DNA of 34,145 nt, taken from contig JALJEE010000340.1 in assembly GCA_023231475.1 (NCBI GenBank), forward strand, positions 1 to 34,145, in the 5' to 3' direction. Shown piece by piece: positions 1-10,043 of the stretch (position 1 is its first letter; each line of letters opens with the position of its first letter). The notes beneath the pieces are model-generated. The model ran no database searches. It had not been told where the DNA came from and was given only the letters and a program-made list of their open reading frames with translations. The stretch comes from Seison nebaliae (Eukaryota > Rotifera > Pararotatoria > Seisonacea > Seisonidae). A program made the position numbers and the translations under genes.

Positions 1-492
1 AAGAAGAAGATTCCTAAGAAGATCAATTTCATTGTCTGATACAGATTTTCAATTTAATTTCTTACTGTGAAATATGAAATTTGAATAATTATTATCCAAA
101 TCGTCCCCTCATTTTATACTATTGTCTTGTCGTTCTAATTACAAATTAGTTTTTCCTAAGCGAACAACAGGTTGCGTTATGTCTCCAACTTATTTTCCAA
201 TTATGTTCATATCTAAATAATTAAGAAATAAAAAAAAAAGATTTTTAAATTACTTTTTTATCTAATATTCTTCTTTAATCGATCAATTGGCGGAAGGTTT
301 GTCCTTTTTCTGTGATTTTCATAAGGATGATAGTTATACTAGCTCCGATAAAGTTATCTTTTCTTCAATGAGCAAAGATTTAGGCGTATGGTTGTTACAT
401 TATGTCTCATGTCAAAGAAGATTAGCAGCAACATACAATAAATAGAAAGAAAACATACAAAGCGAAACAATTATTTTCATTTACTTTCCATA
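1..492. other. Intergenic / upstream region of the secreted kinase-like gene
   Basis: No coding exon could be supported on either strand. The DNA is AT-rich, with short homopolymer runs. The last ~60 bases before the ATG are A-rich, as expected of a short 5' leader. Confidence 0.5.
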
Positions 493-1810
493 ATGCTTCA
501 TTTTCTTGTCCTTATTTTCTGTTTAAGTTCCACTTCGTCCTATATATTAGTGGATAAACCGAAAGAATATATACTCAAAGAAGACGTATCAGGAGTATGT
601 GAAAAATTTGGTAAAGGTATTACGGGAACGACGTTGGATAATCGTTTTTCTATCGGGAAAAAATTAGGACAAGGTTCAACAGGTTCTGTCTACGAATTGA
701 TTGATCATCGTGAAGATAAGATATTTGCAATTAAATGTTAAATTAACATAATTAAATTCGTAAAAAATTTGGCTTATTCCCTTAGTTAGTCAAAGTTTTT
801 CATCGGCTTCTACAGATGAAGACAATACGTTGATTGTTAATAGTTACATGAGACAAGAAGATTATTCCCGACTTAAATTATATGGTCCTTTAGCCATCTA
901 CAAACTGGGTGAACGAACAGATAAACATATTTATGTAGGTTCTATCCATTCACTATTCTACTTTTAGTTAACTTCACTTGGAACTTACAATGTTAATTAT
1001 TAGATAATAAAATTGTCCAGTATCGGAAGCAAGCTGCTTGTGTGATAATGGAAAAACTTCCCACACATAAATCTTTCAAGGAAGTGATTAGGGCGTTAGT
1101 TGAAGAACGTCCAAATTGGTTGCGAACTAAAGAGTTCCTCAAAATTATGTTATCTCTATTGGAAATGGTGAAGATTCTGCACTTTACAACTGGTCGATAT
1201 TCCTACGCAGAAGAGATTGACAATTTCGACGGAGTTCTTTTATCTTTCGTCACTTCTTTTCAATTTTCCTATTTAGCGTTTATTGGCAGGTAGTTATACA
1301 TTGTCGCATTGCGATTTACATCCAGAAAATATAATCGTACATCAGAAAAATAATATGACGCAAGTCATACCATTTGATTCACAGAGTATGATTATGCTAG
1401 TAAAATATCCGTTCAGTAACGCAGAATTAGAAGTTAATTTAGATGAAGTTTATTCTGCGAATCACCGAGTGAAACGGAATGCACTTCTCAATGGTTGTCA
1501 ACGAACTGACCTCTGTTTCATCGGTTTATACTTACTCTATTTTGCACTTGTCCACTTCGATGTTGTGACACCGCGACTAATCGACAACAAGATGTTAACA
1601 AATATTCCGATGAATCAAATATATATGTCTAAGGACGAAATAGGAAAAGAAGACAAAGATTTCTGGAAAAGATTTGGCGGTATGGCTGATCCGAATGTTC
1701 GGAAGCACTTTGGTCCAATATTAATTCCTCTCATTAATTCTTGTCAATCAACTTTAATATCTTATCAATCAATCTATGAACATTTTGGCATGATTTGGAA
1801 AGATTTATAA
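493..1810 (+). CDS. Secreted divergent protein-kinase-like protein (4 exons)
   Basis: Model: exons 493-736, 786-938, 1004-1233 and 1277-1810, giving 386 aa. The introns of 49, 65 and 44 nt all have GT..AG ends and keep the frame. Intron 2 could instead be 935-1020, which is also in frame. The protein opens with a hydrophobic signal peptide (MLHFLVLIFCLSSTSS). It then has an ePK-like glycine loop, GQGSTGSVYEL (residues 60-69), and a probable ATP-anchoring lysine in FAIKF (K81). The hinge is VIMEKL. The catalytic loop is HCDLHPENI (D222, N227), followed by VIPFDSQS in the DFG position (D243). So HRD has become HCD and DFG has become DSQ, while the lysine and both aspartates survive. The LHPEN sequence and IPFD also recall APH-type kinases. 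If translated as modelled, it would enter the secretory pathway. I do not recognise the family, and the substrate is unknown. Kinase fold: fairly sure. Activity: open. Confidence 0.75.
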
Positions 1811-3357
1811 TAATCCCTTTTTCCGTTTATCCCAAAACAATAATACCTGACTAATTCAAATTTATTCCGACAGACAGTTCATGTATGTTTTTTTACGCGT
1901 AATAAACTTGTTAAGAATATTCCTTAAATTTTTGTAATCAAAAAGTTGGTGGTATCTTCGATCTTTGTATGATATAATAAGTAAGCTGATGAACTATCAT
2001 CTAAATGTCTTATTTAACAATTAACCCGTTTGAATGGCAAAGTTGAGCATTTAAACGAATTGAATTTAACAAGACATTCTTAATCACATTGAGAATTCGA
2101 AACAAAAAACACGAAAAGTGTAAGAATTATTTCAATGTTTATGCTTCCATAAGTCACCTTAACAATTAAATGTTTTCTATATATCGTCCATCGGAAATAT
2201 CATCGTTCTTATCGAACAGTGTGAATTGAACATTTTAAAATGTTTCTAAAATATCGTTCGTCATAAAAAAAGAGATTTTCATGTGAATCTGGAAATCATG
2301 AGCTTATTTCAATGCGGATAATATCTAATAAATTTCGTCGTTCGAATGTGGCGATATTGTAATGTACATATAGAAATAATAAGAAAAATAATAAGGAGGA
2401 TATCTAAAATAAAAGTAAAGTGATTTGATGGGGATCATAATATTGTTGACGATTACATAAAAATTAAAAACATATAACATGTTGAAGAAATGAGATCGAT
2501 ATGACTCGTTTCATAAAAAGAATTAAACAGTTCTTCGTAGATGAGAAGAAAGATAAATTTGATGATTACGATTAATAATTGTTGTCGATGATTATCGTTT
2601 GATAAATGGGTGATTAAGTTTATTCTAAATTCTCTAATAGAGGAACGTTAACCTTCCCACACATATTTATCTATTCAATCAATTTATAAGACACGTAAGA
2701 ACAATATGTTGTGGCGGCCATTTGTTTACTGACTATTCTCTCGTTCATTGACGATAATGGAATTCCGGTTAAAAGTTTGAGCGCAGAAATCATGTATATT
2801 GATATATTTATAACGGATATGTTGATTGATTGAAAATTAATTAACATAAAATCATTTTGACTGAAGTTTTTCCTTTCGATTTTCATTTTTATAAGAATGT
2901 TAGACAGTTTGACGAGATGAGACTTGCCTTCATGACTTACACGATTCGAACATATATATACACATACATACAAAAAAGAAGTTATGTGGAAGAGAAATGG
3001 GAAGATGGAAAGGCAGAGGAGACGATGGAAAAGGTAGAGGAGACGAGAGAAAGTCGAGGACATCACATCTCTGTACTTTGAGGAGAGGTAGAAGGAAGAT
3101 GCCGTTCATAAAGAGTGAAGGATAAAAGACGAAGAGGGAAAGGAAATATTTGAGAAATTTTTTTTATTTTCTTACCAAATGAGAATGAGACGAGAGAAGA
3201 GTGAGAGAGAGATAGTAGGTGAATGAGTGATAGAATGAATAACAAACATTTTTATTTTGAAATTGGAAAGAATATTTCTTATTGATGATATATCGATCGA
3301 CTAGTCTTATTAGTCAATAACTCAATAACGAAGAATTATGAGAAATGTTTTGAGATA
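1811..3357. other. Intergenic region and LATS leader
   Basis: No supportable gene. 1811-2670 is plain AT-rich DNA with a possible AATAAA at about 1900 for the kinase-like gene. 2985-3240 is a strongly purine-rich (GA) tract on the + strand; the open frames across it on both strands look like by-products of that composition. In the LATS frame the last stop is the TGA at 3286, and there is no ATG between it and 3358. Confidence 0.5.
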
Positions 3358-6330
3358 ATGAGAAATAACGAAATGGACATGAGTGAGACTGATAACCATT
3401 CGTCGACGGTGGCACTGAAGATCGTCGAATTTCTAAACATTCTCGGAATCGATCCTAATCAACTCACTTCCACCAAATGGAATGAATTGGTTGAACAATT
3501 CCTGAAGAATGAACAAGAACAAAATGGGAAGAGAAGTTCCATTTGGACTTCTCAACAATCCGAGTATGAGATGAAGAAGAAATTAGAATCGGAACGATTT
3601 AATCGAGAATCGGGTGACCCCACCAATCTCCCTCATACTGATCCCCATCACAAGTTAATCTTTAACCAGCGATTGAACGATCATTATGAACAAAGACAAA
3701 TGATATCGAACAACGATGATGGTGAGAAAGATGGAAATTTGAAAAATAATCCATTTAGAAATTCAACTGTCCCAACTAAAGTTGGTTATGCTCAACCAAT
3801 CGGTTTAGGACAACAACATCATTATCAGAATTTTCCAATGACTCATGAATCGAAGACTAATCGACAAAAAATACAACAACAACAACCAGCACCGCCATTA
3901 CCACCCAGGAAACGTGTTTATCATACACAGAATACGAATGATATCAATCTTGTATATCATGCGAATGCTAATCAGATTTCTTCTTTAAGTCCAAATTCTC
4001 GAAGTTCACGAGATATCGATTCGAGAGTACGTGGAAATAATGAAGAAATCGAACAGATAAAATTGACGAAAGATTTATTGAAAAATAAATTAAATAGTAA
4101 TCATGGCAATAATCGTACTGGTGCACAATTGATCAAGTTGTCAGATAATACAGAGAAGTTTTATGCACACTCGTCGATCGAGCAACAGTCACCTCAGATC
4201 GTTCAAACGGGATTCGCTTCACCCATTCAGATGAATCGTATCGAATCTGCCAAATCGTCGACGACAGATAATGCACGAATTATGCAATCCGGTTTCGCAT
4301 CTCCAATAGGTAGACAATTGCAACTTTTACCTCTTCAATCATTGCCTCTCCAAGAGAAGACGTTCAATCATGAGAATGACATTAAACGTGACATAATCGC
4401 TCAACAATTCGTTTCTCTTAATAATATTCCGTCGAATGATTTTCACGAGAAATTACAGTCACTCTCTTTGGACGAGCCGCAATCGGCAAAACGTCTCTGT
4501 TTAGCTAACGAAGACGTATCGATGGCGGTGCATATGCAGAAGAGTTTACAAACGAAAAAGAATGTCGATTCCAATCAGACCGTAAGAAAACCATCAGATG
4601 ATTATAATAAGGAGAAATTGGAGAGCACAGCTGTGGAATTAGCATCGTCTTCGTCAGAATCGTCATCCGTCTCTCTCACTAATGTGGAGAGTGGAAAGAA
4701 AGAAGTGAAGAAATTGAGATTCGTCCAAAAATGTTCATCACAAGCATATCGTTTCTACATCGAGCAACATGTAGAGAATTTGTTGAAATGGCAAGTGGAG
4801 CGAATGATGCGTCGTACACAATTGGAGAAAGAAATGGAACGTTCTGCACTTCCCGAACATTATTGTGAACAGTTGAGAGATTTATTGAGACAACGCGAGA
4901 CGAATTATATTCGAATGAGACGTCAACGATTAAATCCGTCAATGTTCGAACAAATTAAGATTCTGGGGATTGGAGCATTTGGTGAAGTGGCGTTAGTGAG
5001 GAAGATTGATACGAAACATCTCTACGCTATGAAAACGTTGAGGAAGACGGAAGTATTACAAAGAAATCAGGTGGCGCATGTCAAAGCCGAACGAGACATT
5101 TTAGCGGAGGCAGATAATGATTGGGTCGTCAAATTATATTATTCTTTTCAAGATGTTGATAGATTATATCTGGTGATGGATTATATAGCCGGTGGTGATC
5201 TGATGGCTCTTCTAATAAAGAAAGGTGTGTTTAGCGAGCAATTATCTCGATTTTTTGCTGCCGAATTAGTGGCAGCGATCGAATCGGTCCATAAACTCGA
5301 TTTTATTCATCGCGATGTCAAACCAGATAACGTCTTGATCGATTGTGCCGGTCACATCAAATTGACGGATTTTGGTCTCTGTACAGGATTTCGATGGACG
5401 CATAATTCGAAATATTATCAATCGACGAATCATCAGAACGGAATTGAACATCCTAATGAAATGGATGATGATCATTTGTTTAATGAGAACGATCTTCCAT
5501 TGAAACCGTTGGAACGACGTTATCGGAACGAAAGAATGAGACGATGTGCTAATAGTCTAGTGGGAACTCCAAACTATATCGCACCCGAAGTACTCCAACG
5601 ACAGGGTTACACATCATCATGTGATTGGTGGAGTATCGGAGTGATCTTGTACGAAATGTTAGTGGGTCAACCGCCATTCTGGTCGTCATCACCAGCTGAA
5701 ACTCAACATAAAGTGATCCATTGGAAAGATTTTTTGAGGATACCTCGACAGGCGAATTTACATCCAGATTCATCCGATCTAATTCTTTCCCTTCTCACCG
5801 ACACCAACCATCGATTGGGAGGAAAGAGTGTGAAAGAGATTAAACAACATCCATTCTTCTCTAAACATCCACCTTACGACTTCCGAACTCCCTTGCGTCA
5901 ATTAGCAGCACCTTATATTCCATTCATCGCCAACGAATTAGATACATCCAATTTTGATCCGGTTGATGATGATCGTGCGAGAATTCCGACGGAAGACATT
6001 GACAAATGGAAATTGGAGAATCATCCCGAACATGCTTTCTACGAATTCACTTTTCGCCGTTTCTTCGACAACGGAATGATCTCCAACATTGAAAATGAGA
6101 ATTATGATAATAATGATGCGGGCAATGAGCAGGAGTCTCATTCGAAAGCCAATCATCATTCAGTTGATCGATCGCCTAATTTAGCATCGAAACCAAATTC
6201 CGAATTTCATTTATGGCACGAAAAGAATTCGAACAATTCCAAAAATTGTTTATCTCCTTTAGTGAAGTCATTAGTTGCGTCTGCACTCATTCAACAGCAA
6301 CAACAACAACAACAATCGGGAAACAATTAA
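3358..6330 (+). CDS. LATS/wts: LATS/Warts (NDR-family AGC) protein kinase, single exon
   Basis: Core Hippo-pathway kinase; in animals it phosphorylates YAP/Yorkie with MOB1 as co-activator, in the cytoplasm and at the cortex. The 990-aa frame has no intron. Residues 1-450 are polar and low-complexity, with a proline-rich PAPPLPPRKR. The MOB-binding N-terminal regulatory region follows at about 460-525 (QAYRFYIEQHVENLLK). The kinase domain starts near 532: GIGAFGEV loop, AMK K559, HRDVKPDN D653, DFG D671. A long NDR-type insert precedes the activation segment. The activation-loop serine is S733 (ANSLVGTPNYIAPE), and the hydrophobic-motif threonine is T898 (FYEFTFRRFF). These are the two regulatory sites known in the family. 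The C-terminus ends with eight glutamines. I see no UBA domain and no PPxY motif, both common in LATS relatives. ATG 3358 is the first Met after an in-frame stop at 3286. Confidence 0.97.
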   Translation: MRNNEMDMSETDNHSSTVALKIVEFLNILGIDPNQLTSTKWNELVEQFLKNEQEQNGKRSSIWTSQQSEYEMKKKLESERFNRESGDPTNLPHTDPHHKLIFNQRLNDHYEQRQMISNNDDGEKDGNLKNNPFRNSTVPTKVGYAQPIGLGQQHHYQNFPMTHESKTNRQKIQQQQPAPPLPPRKRVYHTQNTNDINLVYHANANQISSLSPNSRSSRDIDSRVRGNNEEIEQIKLTKDLLKNKLNSNHGNNRTGAQLIKLSDNTEKFYAHSSIEQQSPQIVQTGFASPIQMNRIESAKSSTTDNARIMQSGFASPIGRQLQLLPLQSLPLQEKTFNHENDIKRDIIAQQFVSLNNIPSNDFHEKLQSLSLDEPQSAKRLCLANEDVSMAVHMQKSLQTKKNVDSNQTVRKPSDDYNKEKLESTAVELASSSSESSSVSLTNVESGKKEVKKLRFVQKCSSQAYRFYIEQHVENLLKWQVERMMRRTQLEKEMERSALPEHYCEQLRDLLRQRETNYIRMRRQRLNPSMFEQIKILGIGAFGEVALVRKIDTKHLYAMKTLRKTEVLQRNQVAHVKAERDILAEADNDWVVKLYYSFQDVDRLYLVMDYIAGGDLMALLIKKGVFSEQLSRFFAAELVAAIESVHKLDFIHRDVKPDNVLIDCAGHIKLTDFGLCTGFRWTHNSKYYQSTNHQNGIEHPNEMDDDHLFNENDLPLKPLERRYRNERMRRCANSLVGTPNYIAPEVLQRQGYTSSCDWWSIGVILYEMLVGQPPFWSSSPAETQHKVIHWKDFLRIPRQANLHPDSSDLILSLLTDTNHRLGGKSVKEIKQHPFFSKHPPYDFRTPLRQLAAPYIPFIANELDTSNFDPVDDDRARIPTEDIDKWKLENHPEHAFYEFTFRRFFDNGMISNIENENYDNNDAGNEQESHSKANHHSVDRSPNLASKPNSEFHLWHEKNSNNSKNCLSPLVKSLVASALIQQQQQQQQSGNN

Positions 6331-6858
6331 GTTAATTATTTTCAGCCATTTTTCGAACTCGGATTTCTAGACCGTGCTTTCGACGTTGTTCCTTTCGACC
6401 AAATGTTTCACGAAATAAATATTTTATTCTCATTTTTTCAAACTGAACATTTCAATGTCTAAAAAGAATTATCGATTATTAAACTCCATATATTTCACTC
6501 CTCATATTGGGAGACTTATTATCATTCTTATTATTCTATTCAAATTTCTTATAACATTCTTCTAAACTTTTCGTCATTATGATGAAGAGTGATGGCGACG
6601 ATGAATGCGAACCAAATAACTCAATTCATGCACGAATGATAGAAAGACGTGATCAAGACAAAGACGAGACCAAGAGAGCAGAAACACAGCTGTGTTAAAC
6701 GATTATCATAATTGAGGACGATGTTAAATAGGAAATACATGAGAGATGAATTAATTTGTGATTAAATTGACAAAATAAATTTATTTAAAAATGAAAATAT
6801 AATTATCAATATAATTTGAAAAAATAAAAAATTTATTATAATATATGTCATAATATAA
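6331..6858. other. LATS 3' UTR and tail-to-tail intergenic region
   Basis: A poly(A) signal AATAAA lies at 6414-6419, shortly after the LATS stop. A hydrophilic 39-codon ORF (6579-6698, +) lies beyond it, but nothing else supports it as a gene. 6770-6858 is extremely AT-rich and probably holds the 3' end of the minus-strand Pol-like gene. Confidence 0.5.
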
Positions 6859-8649
6859 TTATGTACTGAACTGAAAATCAAAACAACGAAAAAAATCGTT
6901 CCATTTCTTATATTTTTTTGATCCTTGACGATAATCATGGTTGCAATGAGCTGCTAAAAACGAATTTTCTGGAAGAACAATTATGGAGAACTTTCCTTCT
7001 ATTTGATGTTGGAATGCTTCAATTGCCTTCTTGAAACAAAAGTACGCTTGAAATCGTTGTTTCATTATTAGATGGAATTCCTGCTCAAGTTCACATGAAA
7101 AATATCCAATTGTATATATTTTTGAAGATGTATCTTGTTGCGTTAATTTCGCTTTCAACATCGTGTTGTTGTTCGATTCGTTCACTATGTTGATAGTGAG
7201 AATGGTTCGTCGAGAAAGAGAGTAATAAGACAAATTTGGACCCATCAACAACGTCCTTTTTAATATTGGGAGAATGGTGGGAATACAATTGTTTTGAAGA
7301 CATTTCTTTATTTCTTTTGTCATATCCCAATAATTTTCAAAAAATTTCGATTCTTTTTTAAAATAATACAACAACATTCGAATATCGAATTCAGACGACG
7401 GATTTGTCAGATTTATCATATTCTCCAGTCTCGTCGGACAAATTTCCAATCCACGATTACTCACCACATAATCTTTATAGTACACTTCTTTTCGGAACAA
7501 TTCACATTTCTCAAAATCGACAAATATACCTGCCTCATTTAAATATGCGACTATCTGCCGTAAATGTTCCTGATGTTCATTTAATTCGGAACTATAAATG
7601 AAAAGACAATTCTCATTCAACGCACAACAATCACCGATTAAATTTGATAACATTTCTTTCAAATATATCATTAATTCACTCTGGTATGTTTCTAATCCGA
7701 ATGGCATTTTAATAAACTGATAATATTCCGGACCAAATTTGAAAGTTGTTACATGTCGACGCTCTTCAACTATTGGAACCAGATGACATTCAGAGATACG
7801 TATCGTAGAAAAATAATTTGCTTTGGAAAATATTAGAAAATCCGTTTGATCAGGTCTCTTACCGAATATACTTTCAAATTTTCGACGTTTAACTTGTTCA
7901 TTCAATTTTGTATAATCGACGAATATTCTCAATTTTCCATCGCTCTTCTCCTCAACCATCAGAGGAGAAAGAAAATCTCCTTGTTCCACCTCTTCAATTA
8001 TACCTTCAGTTAACATATTATCTACAATTTTGCCAATTATACTTTCTGGAACGTTTCCGAACGAATTCTCTACATAGTCAACAGGAGGTAATGGAGGATT
8101 ATCGGACCAAATTTCCTGTCCATGAATATCTATCTCTTCAGGTTCCTGAAATTCTTCCAATTCATTTTCCATGTTCTTTTCCAATTCATTAGTCAATTCA
8201 TTAAATGTCATGAGATCTTCAATTTTAATAATCTCTTTATTTTTCTTTTTAAATATCTTCTGTTCATGAAAATCTAATATTAATCCCAATTTCGATATGA
8301 GATCCACACCTAAAACTTGGTGAGGCAATTTACAATCGACAACGAGGAGAGAATGTCGAAAACATTCATTTCCAATCTTGAAACTTACTTGTAATATTTG
8401 GTTTGTAGATAACATTGCATTAGGAAGAATAATATCTGTCTCATCACAATTCGACGGTTTATATTTCAACATTTTCACCAATTCTGTTGATATAAACGTT
8501 TTCGATGTTCCTGAACATACGCGAAAGAAAACTGGATCTCTTTCTACTTCGCATTTCACCCAAAATCCTTCTTCTTTTATTTGTTTTCTCGGAAGAAATT
8601 TATTAATTACATCTTTAGTTATTCCATCATCTGTTGCGAATAATTCCAT
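6859..8649 (-). CDS. Pol-derived protein with protease, RT and RNase H folds but lost catalytic residues (Ty3/Gypsy type)
   Basis: An intact 596-aa frame. Two in-frame stops precede its ATG. Domain order matches a Ty3/Gypsy Pol without gag or integrase. The retropepsin-like part (about 35-130) has flap and core sequence VLGVDLISKLGLILDF. The RT begins near 190, with the GIIEEVEQGDFLSPL segment, DGKLRIFVDYTKLN and KMPFGL (about 314-319). An RNase H-like tail (about 480-596) has IGYFSCEL. The catalytic positions are changed: protease D-T/S-G reads CSGT (45-48); RT motif A, FSTxD, reads FSTIR (R284); and the YxDD box reads LNEN (344-347). In RNase H the expected acidic residues also appear missing. 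No LTR, primer-binding site or integrase was seen next to it. A long frame that outlives loss of its catalytic sites suggests a host-adopted gene, though a young relic of an unusual element is the alternative. Confidence 0.8.
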   Translation of the reverse strand: MELFATDDGITKDVINKFLPRKQIKEEGFWVKCEVERDPVFFRVCSGTSKTFISTELVKMLKYKPSNCDETDIILPNAMLSTNQILQVSFKIGNECFRHSLLVVDCKLPHQVLGVDLISKLGLILDFHEQKIFKKKNKEIIKIEDLMTFNELTNELEKNMENELEEFQEPEEIDIHGQEIWSDNPPLPPVDYVENSFGNVPESIIGKIVDNMLTEGIIEEVEQGDFLSPLMVEEKSDGKLRIFVDYTKLNEQVKRRKFESIFGKRPDQTDFLIFSKANYFSTIRISECHLVPIVEERRHVTTFKFGPEYYQFIKMPFGLETYQSELMIYLKEMLSNLIGDCCALNENCLFIYSSELNEHQEHLRQIVAYLNEAGIFVDFEKCELFRKEVYYKDYVVSNRGLEICPTRLENMINLTNPSSEFDIRMLLYYFKKESKFFENYWDMTKEIKKCLQNNCIPTILPILKRTLLMGPNLSYYSLSRRTILTINIVNESNNNTMLKAKLTQQDTSSKIYTIGYFSCELEQEFHLIMKQRFQAYFCFKKAIEAFQHQIEGKFSIIVLPENSFLAAHCNHDYRQGSKKYKKWNDFFRCFDFQFST

Positions 8650-8650
8650 T

Positions 8651-8765
8651 TTATCTCATCAATTCTCGTTAGTTTATGAAAATCGAGATATAATTGTCAA
8701 TCGGGAAAATATTCTATTAATAGGAAAATTATTTTAAAATTTTGTTTAAGAATTTCGATAATATT
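8651..8765 (+). repeat. Copy 1 of a ~115-bp direct repeat upstream of the Pol-derived gene
   Basis: This block starts right at the 5' side of the minus-strand Pol-like ORF. It aligns by eye, at roughly 80% identity, with 10044-10165 in the same orientation. Shared words include TTATCTCATCAATT, AGTTTATGAA, AATTGTCAAT and TATTAATAGGAAA. It may hold the 5' leader or promoter of the Pol-derived gene, or be an LTR remnant. Confidence 0.6.
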
Positions 8766-9177
8766 ATAATATCGATCGACATATATATTTTAGATATTGA
8801 TATATCGATACATAATAACATAAAACGATCAAATGTGCGATAAAAATAAGAATAAAAGATAGAAAGAAAATTTTTGTTTAATTTACAATTAAAAGAACCC
8901 AAAACCAAATTAATTAAACAACAAGACCTCACCGTATTATTGTGTAAATGATCAGATTGAATCTTTTTATTCTCTTTTATTCTGGTTAAATCTTAAACGG
9001 AATGATATGGCAATAAATTTAAAGGAGTTGTTAACATTAAATGTCGGTGTAAAATTGACTCTATTCAAGAATAACGAAGAAACTAAGAAATATTAGAAGA
9101 AAAACGTGAGACTGATAATTTCAAAAAAACACGATTCCTCTTACAGATTTTAATGTTAATCTGTTAAATTTTAGTCA
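8766..9177. other. AT-rich intergenic DNA
   Basis: No coding exon supported. 8755-8820 is rich in ATATCGAT-like words. A word resembling the end of the flanking repeat (AAACGATCAAA) recurs near 8824. Confidence 0.4.
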
Positions 9178-9303
9178 TTAAGCGAGTTCAATTAAAATGC
9201 AAGCTCCGCACATACACCCGTCTTCCCATTTTTGGTGGTTCTTCCTCGCAGAACCTGGTTTGTCTTTTTTCGGGCAATCGATGAGTAGCTTAGATGGAAA
9301 CAT
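9178..9303 (-). CDS. Possible 41-aa Cys-rich microprotein or terminal exon
   Basis: The minus strand encodes 41 codons, MFPSKLLIDC to the CxCGxC motif CMCGACILIELA and TAA. An in-frame ATG four codons upstream would make it 45 aa. The composition (Lys, Asp and Cys with few Ile/Asn runs) and locally higher GC look coding and contrast with the AT-rich flanks. The CxCxxC spacing could bind metal. No partner exon was identified. The same DNA has a 48-codon ORF on the + strand that looks less protein-like. I do not recognise the product. Confidence 0.3.
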   Translation of the reverse strand: MFPSKLLIDCPKKDKPGSARKNHQKWEDGCMCGACILIELA

Positions 9304-9560
9304 GATATTTCGCATTATCGATGTGTAATAGTAACGGGGACGGAAAAAAATTATTAGAACATTCTAGTGATCGAGAAAAAACAATTAGTTGTCTGATTTG
9401 TGAACCTATTTGGTTGACTAGTATTTGTCCTTTCTAGAAAAATGTGTAGAATGGTTCTAGAAAACTAATCTCTCAATGATATCTTAATGATTATTTCTTA
9501 CAATTGTTAGTTGTTAGTCATATTTTTCGATATAAAGTTAGGTATTTTATGCTTGATTAG

Positions 9561-9988
9561 GAACTGATATTATTAAAAAAAAATTTAACGAACTAGTTAA
9601 TAAGTTGTATGGGAGTCGGTCGAATCCACCGAGATGGATCTTGACTGAATTACGACTCGGTTATTACTCACACAGCTTTTTGACATTGGAGACGAAGGAA
9701 AAATTCAAATCCATCATTTTCATTTGTGATACTTTGAAAAAGCATCAAAAGAATGTTGAAGAGTATGAGGAAAAACAGTTAATTATTTGGTCAAATAATA
9801 GAAAATTATCTAGTAGAATCGTCAAATTCGTTATTAATAGATTATTGTTAAGAGGAATTTTATGTGACTGTGATTTTTATGGTCAGGTTATTTTAATATC
9901 TAGTACGCGAAAGAATCCATTATATCTGCCTGAATCATGTGCAGTTGTTTTCCATATATCTGAAGTACTGAAGATCAGTCCGAGTTAA
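9561..9988 (+). CDS. Coding-like exon of unknown gene, no start methionine
   Basis: An open frame of about 142 codons ends with TAA at 9988. It contains no Met codon in the whole frame, so it cannot be a complete gene. A splice-acceptor-like GATTAG ends at 9560 and would give a phase-1 exon starting ELV..KLYG further in. Sequence such as PPRWILTELRLGYY and RNPLYLPESCAVVFHI has ordinary protein composition rather than AT-driven noise. No upstream exon with a good donor was found. It may be the last exon of a gene whose start has decayed, or a gene fragment. The family is not recognised. It lies between the two copies of the 115-bp repeat. Confidence 0.35.
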
Positions 9989-10043
9989 TATCAGAAAAGA
10001 AGTTCATTCTCAATAACATTTCTAAACACTTATGATTTTTCTC

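Noticed and set aside
2671-3245. Overlapping ORFs of 60-131 codons on both strands
   Set aside because: They run through a GA/CT-rich tract whose composition suppresses stops on both strands; no motif, splice sites or domain supports them.
4679-6159. Minus-strand ORFs inside the LATS gene
   Set aside because: Antisense shadows of a strongly coding frame with a full kinase domain.
6579-6698. 39-codon hydrophilic ORF downstream of LATS
   Set aside because: Composition is protein-like, but it follows the LATS poly(A) signal and has no motif or second line of evidence.
7091-8737. Plus-strand and second minus-frame ORFs over the Pol-like gene
   Set aside because: Shadows of the 596-codon frame, which alone shows domain motifs.
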